Source: Alphaproteobacteria bacterium
GTDB lineage: Bacteria > Pseudomonadota > Alphaproteobacteria > Caulobacterales > Aquidulcibacteraceae
DNA length: 64,000 bases
Direction of reading: 5' to 3'
Assembly: GCA_027485915.1 (NCBI GenBank)
Contig: JAIXQA010000001.1
Span: 1 to 64,000, forward strand
The position numbers and the translations under genes were made by a program. The notes below the pieces were generated by a model. That model was not told the DNA's origin. It made no database searches and was given only the letters and a program-made list of their open reading frames with translations. Positions within the stretch are counted from its first letter, which is position 1, and every line of letters starts with the position of its first letter. This document shows positions 52,105 to 61,052 of this stretch, in pieces.

Positions 52105-52658
52105 TGGCCCAAGATAAATACAAGCCCGGCTGGCTGAAGCCGATAGCCTTTGGTGCTTTAATGGTTGTTCTGGGTCATTTGTTGACCATCGGCCTCATCC
52201 CCAACGCCATCATGAATATTGCGATGAAGCGTATTGCGGAAGCCTCCGGTGGCATCAATCGGCTGGCGCATGGCAATATGGTCACGCCACAAAATCAGCA
52301 GATTGTGCGCTCCTCCCCAGACCTCGCTTATTCCACCTGCGCACTGGATCTGTCGAAGGGGCCTGTCCGTGTGTTCATCGGCAAAGGCGCTGACTACACC
52401 TCCGCAGCCTTTTATGCCGGCAATACCGACAATGTCTTCACCTTAAATGACCGCAAGATCGGCCCAGAAGGGGCCAAGATTATGGTGGTGTCGGCGCGTT
52501 CGCCAATTGCAGCCCAGCCGGGCGAGGTTGTCGTCAGTCTGCCGAGTGATAAGGGCCTGTTGCTGGTCCGCCGACTCGCACCCAGTGCTGAAGCATTCAA
52601 ACGGGTGCAAGCGGAGCGCGCCAAGGATTATTGTCGCGCCGTGATAGACGGGGTGTGA
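52104..52658 (+). CDS. DUF1254 domain-containing protein
   Basis: 184 aa. An N-terminal membrane helix (about 11-33) is followed by the DUF1254 core: MKRIAEASGGINRLAHGNMVTPQNQQIVRSSPDLAYSTCALDLS, with FIGKGADYTSAAFYAGNTDNVFTLNDRKIGP after it. It is the split partner of the DUF1214 gene; the two are joined by ATG overlap, so the proteins probably form a complex. The stop codon overlaps the start of the next gene (TGATG). Confidence 0.82.
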   Translation: MAQDKYKPGWLKPIAFGALMVVLGHLLTIGLIPNAIMNIAMKRIAEASGGINRLAHGNMVTPQNQQIVRSSPDLAYSTCALDLSKGPVRVFIGKGADYTSAAFYAGNTDNVFTLNDRKIGPEGAKIMVVSARSPIAAQPGEVVVSLPSDKGLLLVRRLAPSAEAFKRVQAERAKDYCRAVIDGV

Positions 52659-53380
52659 TGGACTATCAGGCCAATAACCTGGTTGAGGTTTTTGAAACGC
52701 ACGGGCGGTTGGCGCATGTGTTCCACCATGGGCGCGAACCCATAAAAGTGGTTGTTCTAGACGATTATTTACCAGAGCCAGAAAGCATCATTGACCTTGC
52801 TGTCAATGGCCCCGGTTTTGCGCCCAATGGCCGCTTCTATCCGGGGATCCGCGCGCCTGTGCCTCCCAGCACCTACCAGACCCTGTTAGGTCCGCTGTCA
52901 GAAATCCTACCGCGTTGCTTTGATTATACCGGTCGAGCGAGCCTGCGAGAGTGTAATTTCTCGCTGGTGACAACGCCTTCTGATCAGTTGCAACCGATCC
53001 AGCGCTTGCCGCATTTCGACAGCCTTGAATATGGTCGTGTGGCGGCACTGCTCTACTTGGGGCGTGGCGACAATCAGGGCGGTACGGCGTTTTACCGGCA
53101 ACGCAGCACGGGTTTTGAAAGCGTAGATGCTGGCCGCTTCAAAGCATTTGAGGTGGCCCTGCATGCGGATGTTGCGCGCGAGGGTCTGCCTGACGCTGCC
53201 TATATAGATGAGACCAGCCCCATTTATGAGATGATTGGCCGTCATCAAGCGCGCTTCAATCGCATGATCGTCTATTTGAGCTCCAGCTTGCATTGTGCAC
53301 ATATTCCAAAAAACTTCGTTTTTGACCCAAATCCTGCGACGGGACGGCTGACGGTGAATGCCTTTTTAGGTATGGATTGA
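52658..53380 (+). CDS. DUF6445-family putative 2-oxoglutarate oxygenase-like protein
   Basis: 240 aa from the ATG at 52658, overlapping the previous stop as TGATG. It resembles DUF6445 proteins, thought to be related to Fe(II)/2-oxoglutarate oxygenases: RLPHFDSLEYGRVAALLYL supplies an H-x-D-like pair, and YLGRGDNQGGTAFYRQRSTG and the late SSSLHCAHIPKNF segment fit the core and distal His. It is cytoplasmic, with no signal. In other species members occur with TonB-dependent receptors and tryptophan halogenases; here it lies with DUF1254/DUF1214 and a serine hydrolase instead. The target is unknown. Confidence 0.75.
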   Translation: MDYQANNLVEVFETHGRLAHVFHHGREPIKVVVLDDYLPEPESIIDLAVNGPGFAPNGRFYPGIRAPVPPSTYQTLLGPLSEILPRCFDYTGRASLRECNFSLVTTPSDQLQPIQRLPHFDSLEYGRVAALLYLGRGDNQGGTAFYRQRSTGFESVDAGRFKAFEVALHADVAREGLPDAAYIDETSPIYEMIGRHQARFNRMIVYLSSSLHCAHIPKNFVFDPNPATGRLTVNAFLGMD

Positions 53381-53416
53381 AAACGGCCCCAGCGGTTTGT
53401 TTGACGAGGATTGCAT

Positions 53417-54865
53417 ATGGTTTCGCGTCGTACTTCCCTTCAGACGTTGGCAGTTTCCTTGCCATTCATGGCTTGGCTCTTCGCACCCCTGAAATCGCCA
53501 CAAGCAAAGCCCGGTAAGGGCCTAGTCGGGCGTTGGGGCGGGCAATTGGTGGCAGGCTCTGTGACGCTCCGGCTGGTCCTGGAAGTTGGCGATGGCCAAT
53601 TGCCAGTTCTTTTTTCGATAGATCAGGGTGCCCAGCCTATTCCTGCCGATGATGGCACAGTGGGCGATACGGAAATGGATGTCACTTTCTCGGCGATCAA
53701 AGGTCGTCTGGCGGTGAAATTATCGGATCAGGGTGTTTTGGAGGGCACATGGTCGCAAGGACGGGCGCTGCCCGTGACTTTGTCACGCCTTGCAGAAGGG
53801 GCTGTACCGGAAAAAAGTGGCCTTGAAGACTTGGGAGATCTACAGGCTGAAGTCACTGCAGGCCAAACTAAGTATCAGATTCCTGCCTTAGTGGGTGGCT
53901 TTCAAATTATGCAGGGGAAGGCCATAGAAGCCCGCGAAGCCGTGGCTGGTCAGCTCTCGGTGACCGACCCAACGCCCGTGCAGACAGGGCAGCTTTGGCA
54001 CGTCGGCTCCATCACCAAATCCATGACCGCTACTTTGGTGGCCCGCTTAATCGAGCGCGGCTTGTTGGCTTGGGATATGAAGCTCTGGCAGGCATTTGGT
54101 GAACTCGCTCCGACTATGTTCCCGGCCTATCGCGACCGCACCTTGGCCGATTTGATGACGGGTCAGACCGGCATGCCCACCAATTTATCACCCTTTGACA
54201 TGTTGGCGCAGGCGGGCATGGACTCGCCGCGAGAAGGACGATTGTTATGGGTGAAAAAGGCTTTCGCCCTGACGCCGGAAAGCGGCATGGTTTATCCCAA
54301 TAATGGCTATGTCTTGGCCGGTGCCTTATGTGAAGCGGTGACGGGTAAGGCCTATGAGGATTTAATGGTCGAGGAAGTGTTCAAACCCTTGAACATGGCC
54401 TCAGCCGGGTTTGGTCCACCGCCTTCGGGCAATCCACAAGGCCACCGAAAAGCTCTACTTGGTGGACGTTTGATCGGGGTTGGTCATGATCGTGGCGCAG
54501 ATAATCCAGCATCCATGGCCCCGGCAGGTGGAGTCCACATTGCCATTCCAAGCCTACTGTCCTTTGCCCTCGCCCATAGTTTGGGCCATCAAGGCCAGCG
54601 AAGCGATTATCTCAAAACCGAAACGTGGCGCTATCTTCACACCCCGCCGCCGAAAGCAGATTACGCATTTGGATGGGTGAAGCGACCAGACGGCAGTCTG
54701 TGGCACAATGGGTCTAATACTTATTGGCTAGCAGAATTGAGCTTTGATCCAGAAAAATCAATGGCGATTGCCGCGGTTGCTAACCGGTTTGACTCTGATG
54801 AAGCAGTCGGGCGGGTTATGGCTGCCGCTTCTGGCGAAGCCACAACCCGCTTGGCTAAAACCTAA
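53417..54865 (+). CDS. Serine hydrolase of the beta-lactamase fold
   Basis: 482 aa from the ATG at 53417; a TTG two codons earlier is possible. The N-terminus carries a Tat-like SRRTSLQ followed by a hydrophobic stretch, so it is probably exported. A beta-type domain (about 28-140) precedes the beta-lactamase-like domain. The nucleophile motif is SITK (S198), the second is YPNNGY (Tyr of the Y-x-N motif), and the third is HNGSNTYW. This is the class C/esterase/D-peptidase group. Substrates range from peptidoglycan peptides to esters, so no specific activity is given. It converges with the tonB gene, with a 4-bp overlap. Confidence 0.87.
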   Translation: MVSRRTSLQTLAVSLPFMAWLFAPLKSPQAKPGKGLVGRWGGQLVAGSVTLRLVLEVGDGQLPVLFSIDQGAQPIPADDGTVGDTEMDVTFSAIKGRLAVKLSDQGVLEGTWSQGRALPVTLSRLAEGAVPEKSGLEDLGDLQAEVTAGQTKYQIPALVGGFQIMQGKAIEAREAVAGQLSVTDPTPVQTGQLWHVGSITKSMTATLVARLIERGLLAWDMKLWQAFGELAPTMFPAYRDRTLADLMTGQTGMPTNLSPFDMLAQAGMDSPREGRLLWVKKAFALTPESGMVYPNNGYVLAGALCEAVTGKAYEDLMVEEVFKPLNMASAGFGPPPSGNPQGHRKALLGGRLIGVGHDRGADNPASMAPAGGVHIAIPSLLSFALAHSLGHQGQRSDYLKTETWRYLHTPPPKADYAFGWVKRPDGSLWHNGSNTYWLAELSFDPEKSMAIAAVANRFDSDEAVGRVMAAASGEATTRLAKT

Positions 54866-55575
54866 TCCTCCAGCTTGAAGCTGATTGTATAGCGGGCGGG
54901 GTAGGCGATGGCGATTCCATCAATTGTTTGGGGCTGGAAGGTCCAAGCCTCAACCGCTTTCCGGGCCGCCTCCGCAAAGCCATACCCTTTTGGGGCTTCG
55001 CTTACCACAACCAGATTTGAAACCGTGCCTTGTGGCGTAACGGTAAAGCTCAATACCACATCCCCACCGATTTCCCGGTCTAATGCTTTTCTGGGAAAGG
55101 CCGGATTGGCTCCCGCTTGGCGAACCGGATTGATGATCAGGCGCGGGGCAGGCGGAGGTTCAGGCTCACCCAATTGGGGGAAAGGATCCGTGACGGGTTC
55201 TAGGGCGACTGCCGGGCCAGCAAAAGCAACGGGCTCGTCGCTCACCGGGCCTGCGGACAGACTATCGCTTGCGAGTATGGGGGAAGCTTCCGGTGTCGGC
55301 CGCGTGGTAAGTGTTGGCTCCGGGGTTGATGCTTGTGGCGTTTGCTGCGCCCGGACAGGCTCAGGATCACGTTTGGGCGGGATGACCGGCTCGGGTGGTT
55401 TGCGCGGGTCGACACTAATCGGGGGCGGTTCAGGCAGGTCCAGTTTCTGCATGGTAGGAACATAGGTCAAGGCCAGATAACCAAGGCCGATCCATAAGAC
55501 CCCCGACCCCATAAGGGCGGCAGTTCGATACAGCATCTTTTGTGTGGGGGGTGCGAGAGCATAGGGCTGCTTCAT
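54862..55575 (-). CDS. TonB-family energy transducer
   Basis: 237 aa from the ATG at 55573-55575 with AGGAG about 8 bp upstream; the frame is open another 29 codons without TonB character. One membrane helix (about 18-38) is followed by a Pro-rich spacer (PEPPPISVDPRKPPEPVIPP) and the C-terminal TonB fold (NPAFPRKALDREIGGDVVLSFTV, KAVEAWTFQPQTIDG). It spans the periplasm and energises outer-membrane receptors such as the one at 16694. No exbB/exbD genes are adjacent. It is divergent from the GMC gene across about 210 bp. Confidence 0.87.
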   Translation of the reverse strand: MKQPYALAPPTQKMLYRTAALMGSGVLWIGLGYLALTYVPTMQKLDLPEPPPISVDPRKPPEPVIPPKRDPEPVRAQQTPQASTPEPTLTTRPTPEASPILASDSLSAGPVSDEPVAFAGPAVALEPVTDPFPQLGEPEPPPAPRLIINPVRQAGANPAFPRKALDREIGGDVVLSFTVTPQGTVSNLVVVSEAPKGYGFAEAARKAVEAWTFQPQTIDGIAIAYPARYTISFKLED

Positions 55576-55787
55576 AAACCAGTCTCCTAAAATTGGAGCT
55601 GAACAGCTGGCTTGCTGGTCAGTGTTATAACAAATAACCCACATTTCCCTTACGTCAAGCATGAACTTTACGTTACGTCATGTTGACGGCAGTGTCATTT
55701 TTTATCCGAAAGCCTAGAAACCGCTTCCTTTTGAACTCGTCTCGGCTAATCTATCGGCAAATCAAAGCAAAAACAGAGGAAACTGGG

Positions 55788-57437
55788 ATGAGTGAAGCCA
55801 ATCTACCTGCGGGCGAAACCTATGACTATATCATCGTTGGCGCGGGCAGCGCGGGTTGTGTTTTGGCAAATCGTCTTACCGCTGATCCAAAAATTCGCGT
55901 GCTACTTCTCGAAGCAGGCGGCAAAGATACTTCGCCCTTGATTCATATCCCGGTTGGCTACGCCGAGACCTTGAAAGACCCCAAGGTCAATTGGCTCTAT
56001 CAGACCGAAGAAGATCCCGGCACCAATGGCCGACAGCATGTTTGGCCACGCGGTAAAGTATTGGGCGGCTCCAGTTCGATCAACGGCCTCCTCTATATTC
56101 GCGGCCAGCAGCGCGACTATGATATTTGGCGGCAATTGGGCTGCGAAGGATGGGGCTGGGATGATTGTGCCCCCTATTTCCTGAAGTCTCAAAACCAAGA
56201 ACGGTCTGGCATGGCCGGTCACGCAACCGGTGGCCCTTTAAACGTGTCTGATGTTACCCAAAGGCATCCGGTCTCGGACGCGGTTATCCAAGCAGGGATT
56301 GAAGCCGGCATACCCCGGAATGATGACGTCAATGGCGAGAACCAAGAAGGCATTGGCTATTACCAATTGACGGTGAAAAATGGCATGCGCTGCTCGGCAG
56401 CCGTCGCCTATCTCAACCCGATTAAGCACCGGACAAATTTGACGATCCGCACCCATGCTTTGGCACATAGAGTTCTGTTTGAGGGCAGGCGCGCGACCGG
56501 GGTACTGTTCTCCGTCGATGGCGATTTGATCCGGGCGTCAGCCAAGCAAGAAGTCATTCTCTCGGGCGGCGCGATCAACTCACCCCAGCTGTTGCAATTG
56601 TCGGGCATTGGTCCTGCCGAATTGCTCAAGCGCCACGGAATTGACGTCAAAGTCGATGCGCCGGGCGTCGGCGAAAATCTGCGCGATCACTATGTCGTGG
56701 GCATGCGCTATCGCCTGAAGGCGGGGGTGAAGTCGGTCAATGAAATGACCAAGGGCCTGACCTTCGTCGGCGAGATTTTGAAGTTTTTGTTCCAACGCAA
56801 AGGTCTTCTAACCCTGTCTGCTGCCCATATCGCCGCTTTTGTGAAAACCCGGCCAGATCTGGAAACGCCTGATGTGCAATATCACATTCTGCCGGCCACC
56901 ATGGACCAGAAAAAGCTGTTTGAAGAACAAAAAATGGTGTTAGAAGACCAACCAGGGCTGACCATTGCGCCATGCCAATTGCGGCCGGAAAGCACGGGGC
57001 GCATCCAAATCAAGTCCGCCGACCCCTCCCAACACGCAGGCATTTGGCCGAATTATCTGGCCGATAGCTTGGATCAGCAAACCATTGTTGAAGGCCTAAA
57101 GATTGGCCGCCGCATGGCGCAGGCCCCATCCTTGGCAGGCTTGATCGAAGCCGAGATGGAGCCCGGTGATGGCATTGTCAGTGATGAGCAATTCCTCGCA
57201 TATGCACGCGAAACCGGCTCAACCATTTATCACCCTGTTGGAACGGCCAAAATGGGCCGCGATCCGATGGCGGTTGTAGATCCTCAGCTTCGTGTGATCG
57301 GGGTCGAGGGCCTAAGGGTTGTGGATGCTTCCATTATGCCGCGGCTGATTTCCGGCAATACCAATGCCCCGACGATCATGATCGCTGAAAAGGCTTCGGA
57401 TATGATTTTGGCGGCCCGTGAGGCGGCTTATGCTTAG
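55788..57437 (+). CDS. GMC-family FAD oxidoreductase (choline dehydrogenase-like)
   Basis: 549 aa from the ATG at 55788 (ribosome-binding site AGAGGAAACTGGG); the frame extends 36 codons further without family character. The FAD motif is IIVGAGSAGCVLANRL, the GMC signature 1 is RGKVLGGSSSINGLLYIRG, signature 2 is SGGAINSPQLLQLSGIGP, and the catalytic His is in TIYHPVGTAKMG. These flavoenzymes oxidise alcohols; choline, other primary alcohols or aliphatic alcohols are all possible. The C-terminus overlaps the convergent PBP gene by 4 bp. Confidence 0.9.
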   Translation: MSEANLPAGETYDYIIVGAGSAGCVLANRLTADPKIRVLLLEAGGKDTSPLIHIPVGYAETLKDPKVNWLYQTEEDPGTNGRQHVWPRGKVLGGSSSINGLLYIRGQQRDYDIWRQLGCEGWGWDDCAPYFLKSQNQERSGMAGHATGGPLNVSDVTQRHPVSDAVIQAGIEAGIPRNDDVNGENQEGIGYYQLTVKNGMRCSAAVAYLNPIKHRTNLTIRTHALAHRVLFEGRRATGVLFSVDGDLIRASAKQEVILSGGAINSPQLLQLSGIGPAELLKRHGIDVKVDAPGVGENLRDHYVVGMRYRLKAGVKSVNEMTKGLTFVGEILKFLFQRKGLLTLSAAHIAAFVKTRPDLETPDVQYHILPATMDQKKLFEEQKMVLEDQPGLTIAPCQLRPESTGRIQIKSADPSQHAGIWPNYLADSLDQQTIVEGLKIGRRMAQAPSLAGLIEAEMEPGDGIVSDEQFLAYARETGSTIYHPVGTAKMGRDPMAVVDPQLRVIGVEGLRVVDASIMPRLISGNTNAPTIMIAEKASDMILAAREAAYA

Positions 57438-59449
57438 CGGCCCACATGGGTCGCCGGGGTAGGTGCGGCTGCGATTGGACTTGGTAATTTGCGCAGGGCA
57501 GGCAGGGCGGCAACATCTTGCCCGCCGGCTGCGGCGAACATATCGGCGAGGCTTTCGTAAAAGGCTGCCAAGGTGTTTGGGCTGGGCCGCTTAAGGTCAT
57601 CGAGGGTCGGCAGCGGTGAAAGTGGCCTGCCTTCATGGGCCGCAGCCATGAAGTCTTCCCAGATGAGCGCGGGCAAGGTGCCGCCCGTGACGCCATTCAT
57701 CGGGGTGGAGCTATCATTGCCAACCCAAACGCCGCAAATGATGTCAGAAGTATAGCCAACAAACCACGCGTCGCGAAAATTCTGCGAAGTTCCAGTCTTA
57801 CCGGCCGCTTCTCGGCCGCCGGGCAAGCGGGCGCGCTTGCCTGTCCCAAAGGCCACTACGTCCGCCAGCATGGCGGTCATTTGCCGGGCGCGCAACGGCT
57901 CGTACACTTGGACTGGGGCCTTATTCTCCCGTTGAAAGGCAACAGTACCCCTGGTCGTGTCAATTCGCTCAATCAAATACGGATCAACTCGAACACCGTC
58001 ATTGGCCAAGGTGGCATAAGCGCGGGTCATGTCCAATAAGGTGACTTCACCAGCCCCCAAAGAGATTGATAAATTGCGCGGTAACTCGCTGTCGATCCCT
58101 AAGCGTTGGGCTAACAGGATCAAGCGATCAATGCCGACTTCGGAGGCTAATTGGACAGCAATCGTGTTGGTAGAACGGGTCAGGGCTGTCGACAGACTCA
58201 TGGCTCCGGAATAGCCGCCATTGAAGTTGCGGGGCCGCCAGTTGCCAAAACTAATCGGCTTGTCCACGCGTATCGTATCCGGCGTCATGCCCTTTTCCAG
58301 CGCGGCAGCATAGACAAAAGGCTTGAAACTGGAGCCGGGCTGACGCTTGGCCATCGTGGCGCGATTATATTTGCTTTCATCATAATTGCGACCACCCACG
58401 ATGGCGAGGATTCGCCCTTGGCGATCCATGGCAATCAAGGCGGCTTGCGTCACGCCGGTGCCTGTTCCGTCCCCCACCAAAGCTTGCACCGCTTGCACGG
58501 CTGCTGCCTGCATTTTCCCATCAACTGTGAGACGCAAAATACGGTCAGGCGCAACTTGTTTGCCAACGCTTTCTACTTCTTTTTGAGCCATATCAATGAC
58601 ATAACCCATCTGACCTTCAGGAATGTCAGGTGTTACTCGCAAGGCGACAGGGGCGCGCATCGTCGCCTCCGCTTGGGCTTGCGTGATAAAACCAGCGGCT
58701 ACCATGCGCTGTAGCACCACAGCGCGGCGCTCAATCGCTGGGGCGGCGGTCAAATCCAAGGCCAGACGTCCGGGTGCTTTGGGCAGACCCGCCAGCATCG
58801 CTGCCTCTGCTAAGGTCAACTTGCTTGGATGTTTGGAAAAGAAGCGCCACGCAGCCGCATCAATGCCATAGGCATTTTGCCCGAAATAAATGCGGTTGAG
58901 GTAGATTTCCAGAATTTGCTTCTTGGTCAGGCGGCTGTCGATTTGCCATGCCAATACCATTTCCTGCAACTTCCGCTTAAAGGTCTGTTCCGGGCTCAAA
59001 TAGACATTTTTGACCAATTGCTGGGTGATGGTGGAGGCACCCTGTACCGTATGGCCTGCTGTCATGTTTTCAAACACAGCCCGACCAATCGACCATAAAT
59101 CTACCCCGCCATGCTCAAAAAAGCGTGCATCTTCGACCGCTAAAAATGCCTGCAAGACATGGGCAGGCAGGGCATCGACACTGACCTTTCGGCCATAACG
59201 TGGGCCACGAATCGTAATGGTCTCGCCATTGGCATCGACCATTTCCAAACTTGCCGGGCGGTTGGCTGTCCAGATCTCTTCGTTTGACGCGATTTTCGGC
59301 AAGTCCGAAAAAAAGTGTCGCCACGTCGCATAGCTCGATAGGCAAATGAGGACGACCACGCAACCTGCCAAAATGGCAAGCAGGCGCATATTATAGGCTC
59401 TGATTTTGGCTTTGCGCTCCAATAAGTCTGCGCGAAAGACGCCCTGCAT
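57434..59449 (-). CDS. Penicillin-binding protein 1A-type peptidoglycan synthase
   Basis: 671 aa. One N-terminal membrane helix (about 20-42). The glycosyltransferase domain has EDARFFEHGGVD with the catalytic Glu, GASTITQQLVKN and RKLQEMVLAWQIDSRLTKKQILEIYLN. The transpeptidase domain has SSFKP (nucleophile Ser), the S-x-N triad in STN of LTRSTNTIAVQL, and KTG in GKTGTSQNFRDAWFVG. It polymerises and cross-links peptidoglycan in the periplasm. The length is shorter than E. coli PBP1A (850 aa), closer to compact PBP1 enzymes of Alphaproteobacteria. It lies directly before the GTA cluster but is not part of it. Confidence 0.93.
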   Translation of the reverse strand: MQGVFRADLLERKAKIRAYNMRLLAILAGCVVVLICLSSYATWRHFFSDLPKIASNEEIWTANRPASLEMVDANGETITIRGPRYGRKVSVDALPAHVLQAFLAVEDARFFEHGGVDLWSIGRAVFENMTAGHTVQGASTITQQLVKNVYLSPEQTFKRKLQEMVLAWQIDSRLTKKQILEIYLNRIYFGQNAYGIDAAAWRFFSKHPSKLTLAEAAMLAGLPKAPGRLALDLTAAPAIERRAVVLQRMVAAGFITQAQAEATMRAPVALRVTPDIPEGQMGYVIDMAQKEVESVGKQVAPDRILRLTVDGKMQAAAVQAVQALVGDGTGTGVTQAALIAMDRQGRILAIVGGRNYDESKYNRATMAKRQPGSSFKPFVYAAALEKGMTPDTIRVDKPISFGNWRPRNFNGGYSGAMSLSTALTRSTNTIAVQLASEVGIDRLILLAQRLGIDSELPRNLSISLGAGEVTLLDMTRAYATLANDGVRVDPYLIERIDTTRGTVAFQRENKAPVQVYEPLRARQMTAMLADVVAFGTGKRARLPGGREAAGKTGTSQNFRDAWFVGYTSDIICGVWVGNDSSTPMNGVTGGTLPALIWEDFMAAAHEGRPLSPLPTLDDLKRPSPNTLAAFYESLADMFAAAGGQDVAALPALRKLPSPIAAAPTPATHVGR

Positions 59450-59621
59450 CAGCCTGAAACCCGTCCCTTAAATGAGGTCAGAGAACGCCGCTGATCCGCC
59501 CAATGGGTCAAGCTTTATCCATGTAGAAATTGACGTTTAAGGCACGCAAAGACCAGAAATTTCGGGCTGTTGGTGCTTAAATCGAGGATCTTTCGCCGCT
59601 TTCTCTCAGACCGGCTTCCAG
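59450..59621. promoter_or_regulatory. Region upstream of GTA cluster
   Basis: A 172-bp gap between the PBP gene (minus) and the first GTA gene (plus). It should carry the promoters of both. No TTAA-N7-TTAA box or clear small-terminase gene was seen. A frame overlapping the terminase N-terminus (59570-59962) is an overlap artefact. Confidence 0.4.
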
Positions 59622-61052
59622 ATGGCGCCATCCTTGTCATTGCAACAAGCGACCCGCGCCTTTCGGCGCTCTTGGAGAAAGACATGCAACGTGACAGGCA
59701 AATTGATCCGCAAGGCCGACGAGCCCTTCCAAAGGCGCGTGCCGCTTCAGTGGAACTTCGCCCGGGTTGCCAGCCTGCCAGAGAAGTCACGGCAAGACTT
59801 TATTGCGCACTTCAGCAACCGGCAAATCGAGAACCTGCGCCGATTGTGGCCCTTTTGGGCGCGCGGCACGCAGCTTTCCCCCGCCCAAAAATGGCGAACT
59901 TGGCTCATCCTGGGCGGACGTGGCTCTGGCAAGACGCGTTCGGCTGCCGAGTGGGTGCGTGAGCGGATGGAAAATGCTGTTTGCTCTCGCATGGCTTTGA
60001 TTGGCCCGACCTTTGCCGATGTGCGCGATGTGATGGTCGAAGGGCAATCGGGCCTGCAAGCCATTGCCAGCCCGCGTGAGCGACCCCGCTTTGAGGTCTC
60101 CCGTCGCCGGCTAGTCTGGCCGAATGGTGGTTATGCCCTACTGTTCTCTGCCGAAGATCCTGACAGCCTGCGTGGACCGCAATTTGACGGTGCCTGGGGC
60201 GATGAAATGGCGGCGTGGCCAAAGCCAGACGCGGTGTTTTCGACGTTGAGACCGGCGTTGCGCTTAGGCGTCGATCCGCAATTGGTGCTGTCGACTACGC
60301 CGCGGCCTATCCCAGCCTTAAAACAGCTTATCGGCGATTCTTCTTGTGCGATTACCCGCTCCGCCACCAAGGATAATCGCCAGTTCTTGTCGAACGGATT
60401 TGTTGAGGATCTCACTGCCCGTTGGCATGGCTCAGTCTGGGCACGCCAAGAACTTGAAGGCGAACTGGTTGAAGACCCTGAAGGTGCGCTTTGGACGCGG
60501 GCCCAATTGGCCAGAGCGCGCGCGCTTGAACTGAATACTGATTTTGACCGCGTGGTTGTGGCCATTGATCCGCCCGTTAGTGCGGGTGCCAGCGCTGATA
60601 CGTGCGGCATCGTGGTCGCAGCAGCTGGGGGAGTGGGGCAACGGCGCCGTGCGGTCATTCTTGCCGATCTGTCGCAGCAAGGCTTGCAGCCTGCAGAATG
60701 GGCCGCAATTGCCGCTGAGGCCTATACGCACTTTGGCGCCAACATGATTGTCGCCGAGGCTAATCAGGGCGGGGAGATGGTGCGCACGGTGCTCCGCCTT
60801 GCAGTCCCGGTCGCGCCGATCCGCTTGGTTCATGCCAGTCATGGCAAACGCGCCCGCGCCGAGCCCATTGCTCTCCTCTATGCCCAGGATCGGGTGTGCC
60901 ATGCCGCATATTTTCGAGACTTGGAGGATCAGATGTGCAGCTTTGGCGCGCCGGGCTTCTCGGGTTCTCCTGACCGGGTGGATGCGCTCGTCTGGGCACT
61001 CACCGACCTCATCCTTGAGCAAGGGGCCAACCCTTCTGCCCGTAGCCTATGA
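59622..61052 (+). CDS. GTA terminase large subunit
   Basis: 476 aa from an ATG at 59622 that lacks a good ribosome-binding site; GTG at 59691 (453 aa) is an alternative, with GGAG 13 bp upstream. The ATPase part has Walker A GGRGSGKT (98-105) and Walker B with D194 and E195 in WGDEMAAW; the nuclease part keeps VVAIDPPVSAGASADTCGIVV and later IVAEANQGGEM and SPDRVDALVWALTD. The segment FWARGTQLSPAQKWRTWLILGGRGSGKT is typical of Rhodobacter-type GTA terminases. It cuts and packages host DNA into GTA particles. It starts a gene series with short overlaps. Confidence 0.9.
   Translation: MAPSLSLQQATRAFRRSWRKTCNVTGKLIRKADEPFQRRVPLQWNFARVASLPEKSRQDFIAHFSNRQIENLRRLWPFWARGTQLSPAQKWRTWLILGGRGSGKTRSAAEWVRERMENAVCSRMALIGPTFADVRDVMVEGQSGLQAIASPRERPRFEVSRRRLVWPNGGYALLFSAEDPDSLRGPQFDGAWGDEMAAWPKPDAVFSTLRPALRLGVDPQLVLSTTPRPIPALKQLIGDSSCAITRSATKDNRQFLSNGFVEDLTARWHGSVWARQELEGELVEDPEGALWTRAQLARARALELNTDFDRVVVAIDPPVSAGASADTCGIVVAAAGGVGQRRRAVILADLSQQGLQPAEWAAIAAEAYTHFGANMIVAEANQGGEMVRTVLRLAVPVAPIRLVHASHGKRARAEPIALLYAQDRVCHAAYFRDLEDQMCSFGAPGFSGSPDRVDALVWALTDLILEQGANPSARSL

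Noticed and set aside
59570-59962. 130-codon frame at the position of a small terminase
   Set aside because: It overlaps the terminase large-subunit frame; its translation has no helix-turn-helix or known small-terminase character.
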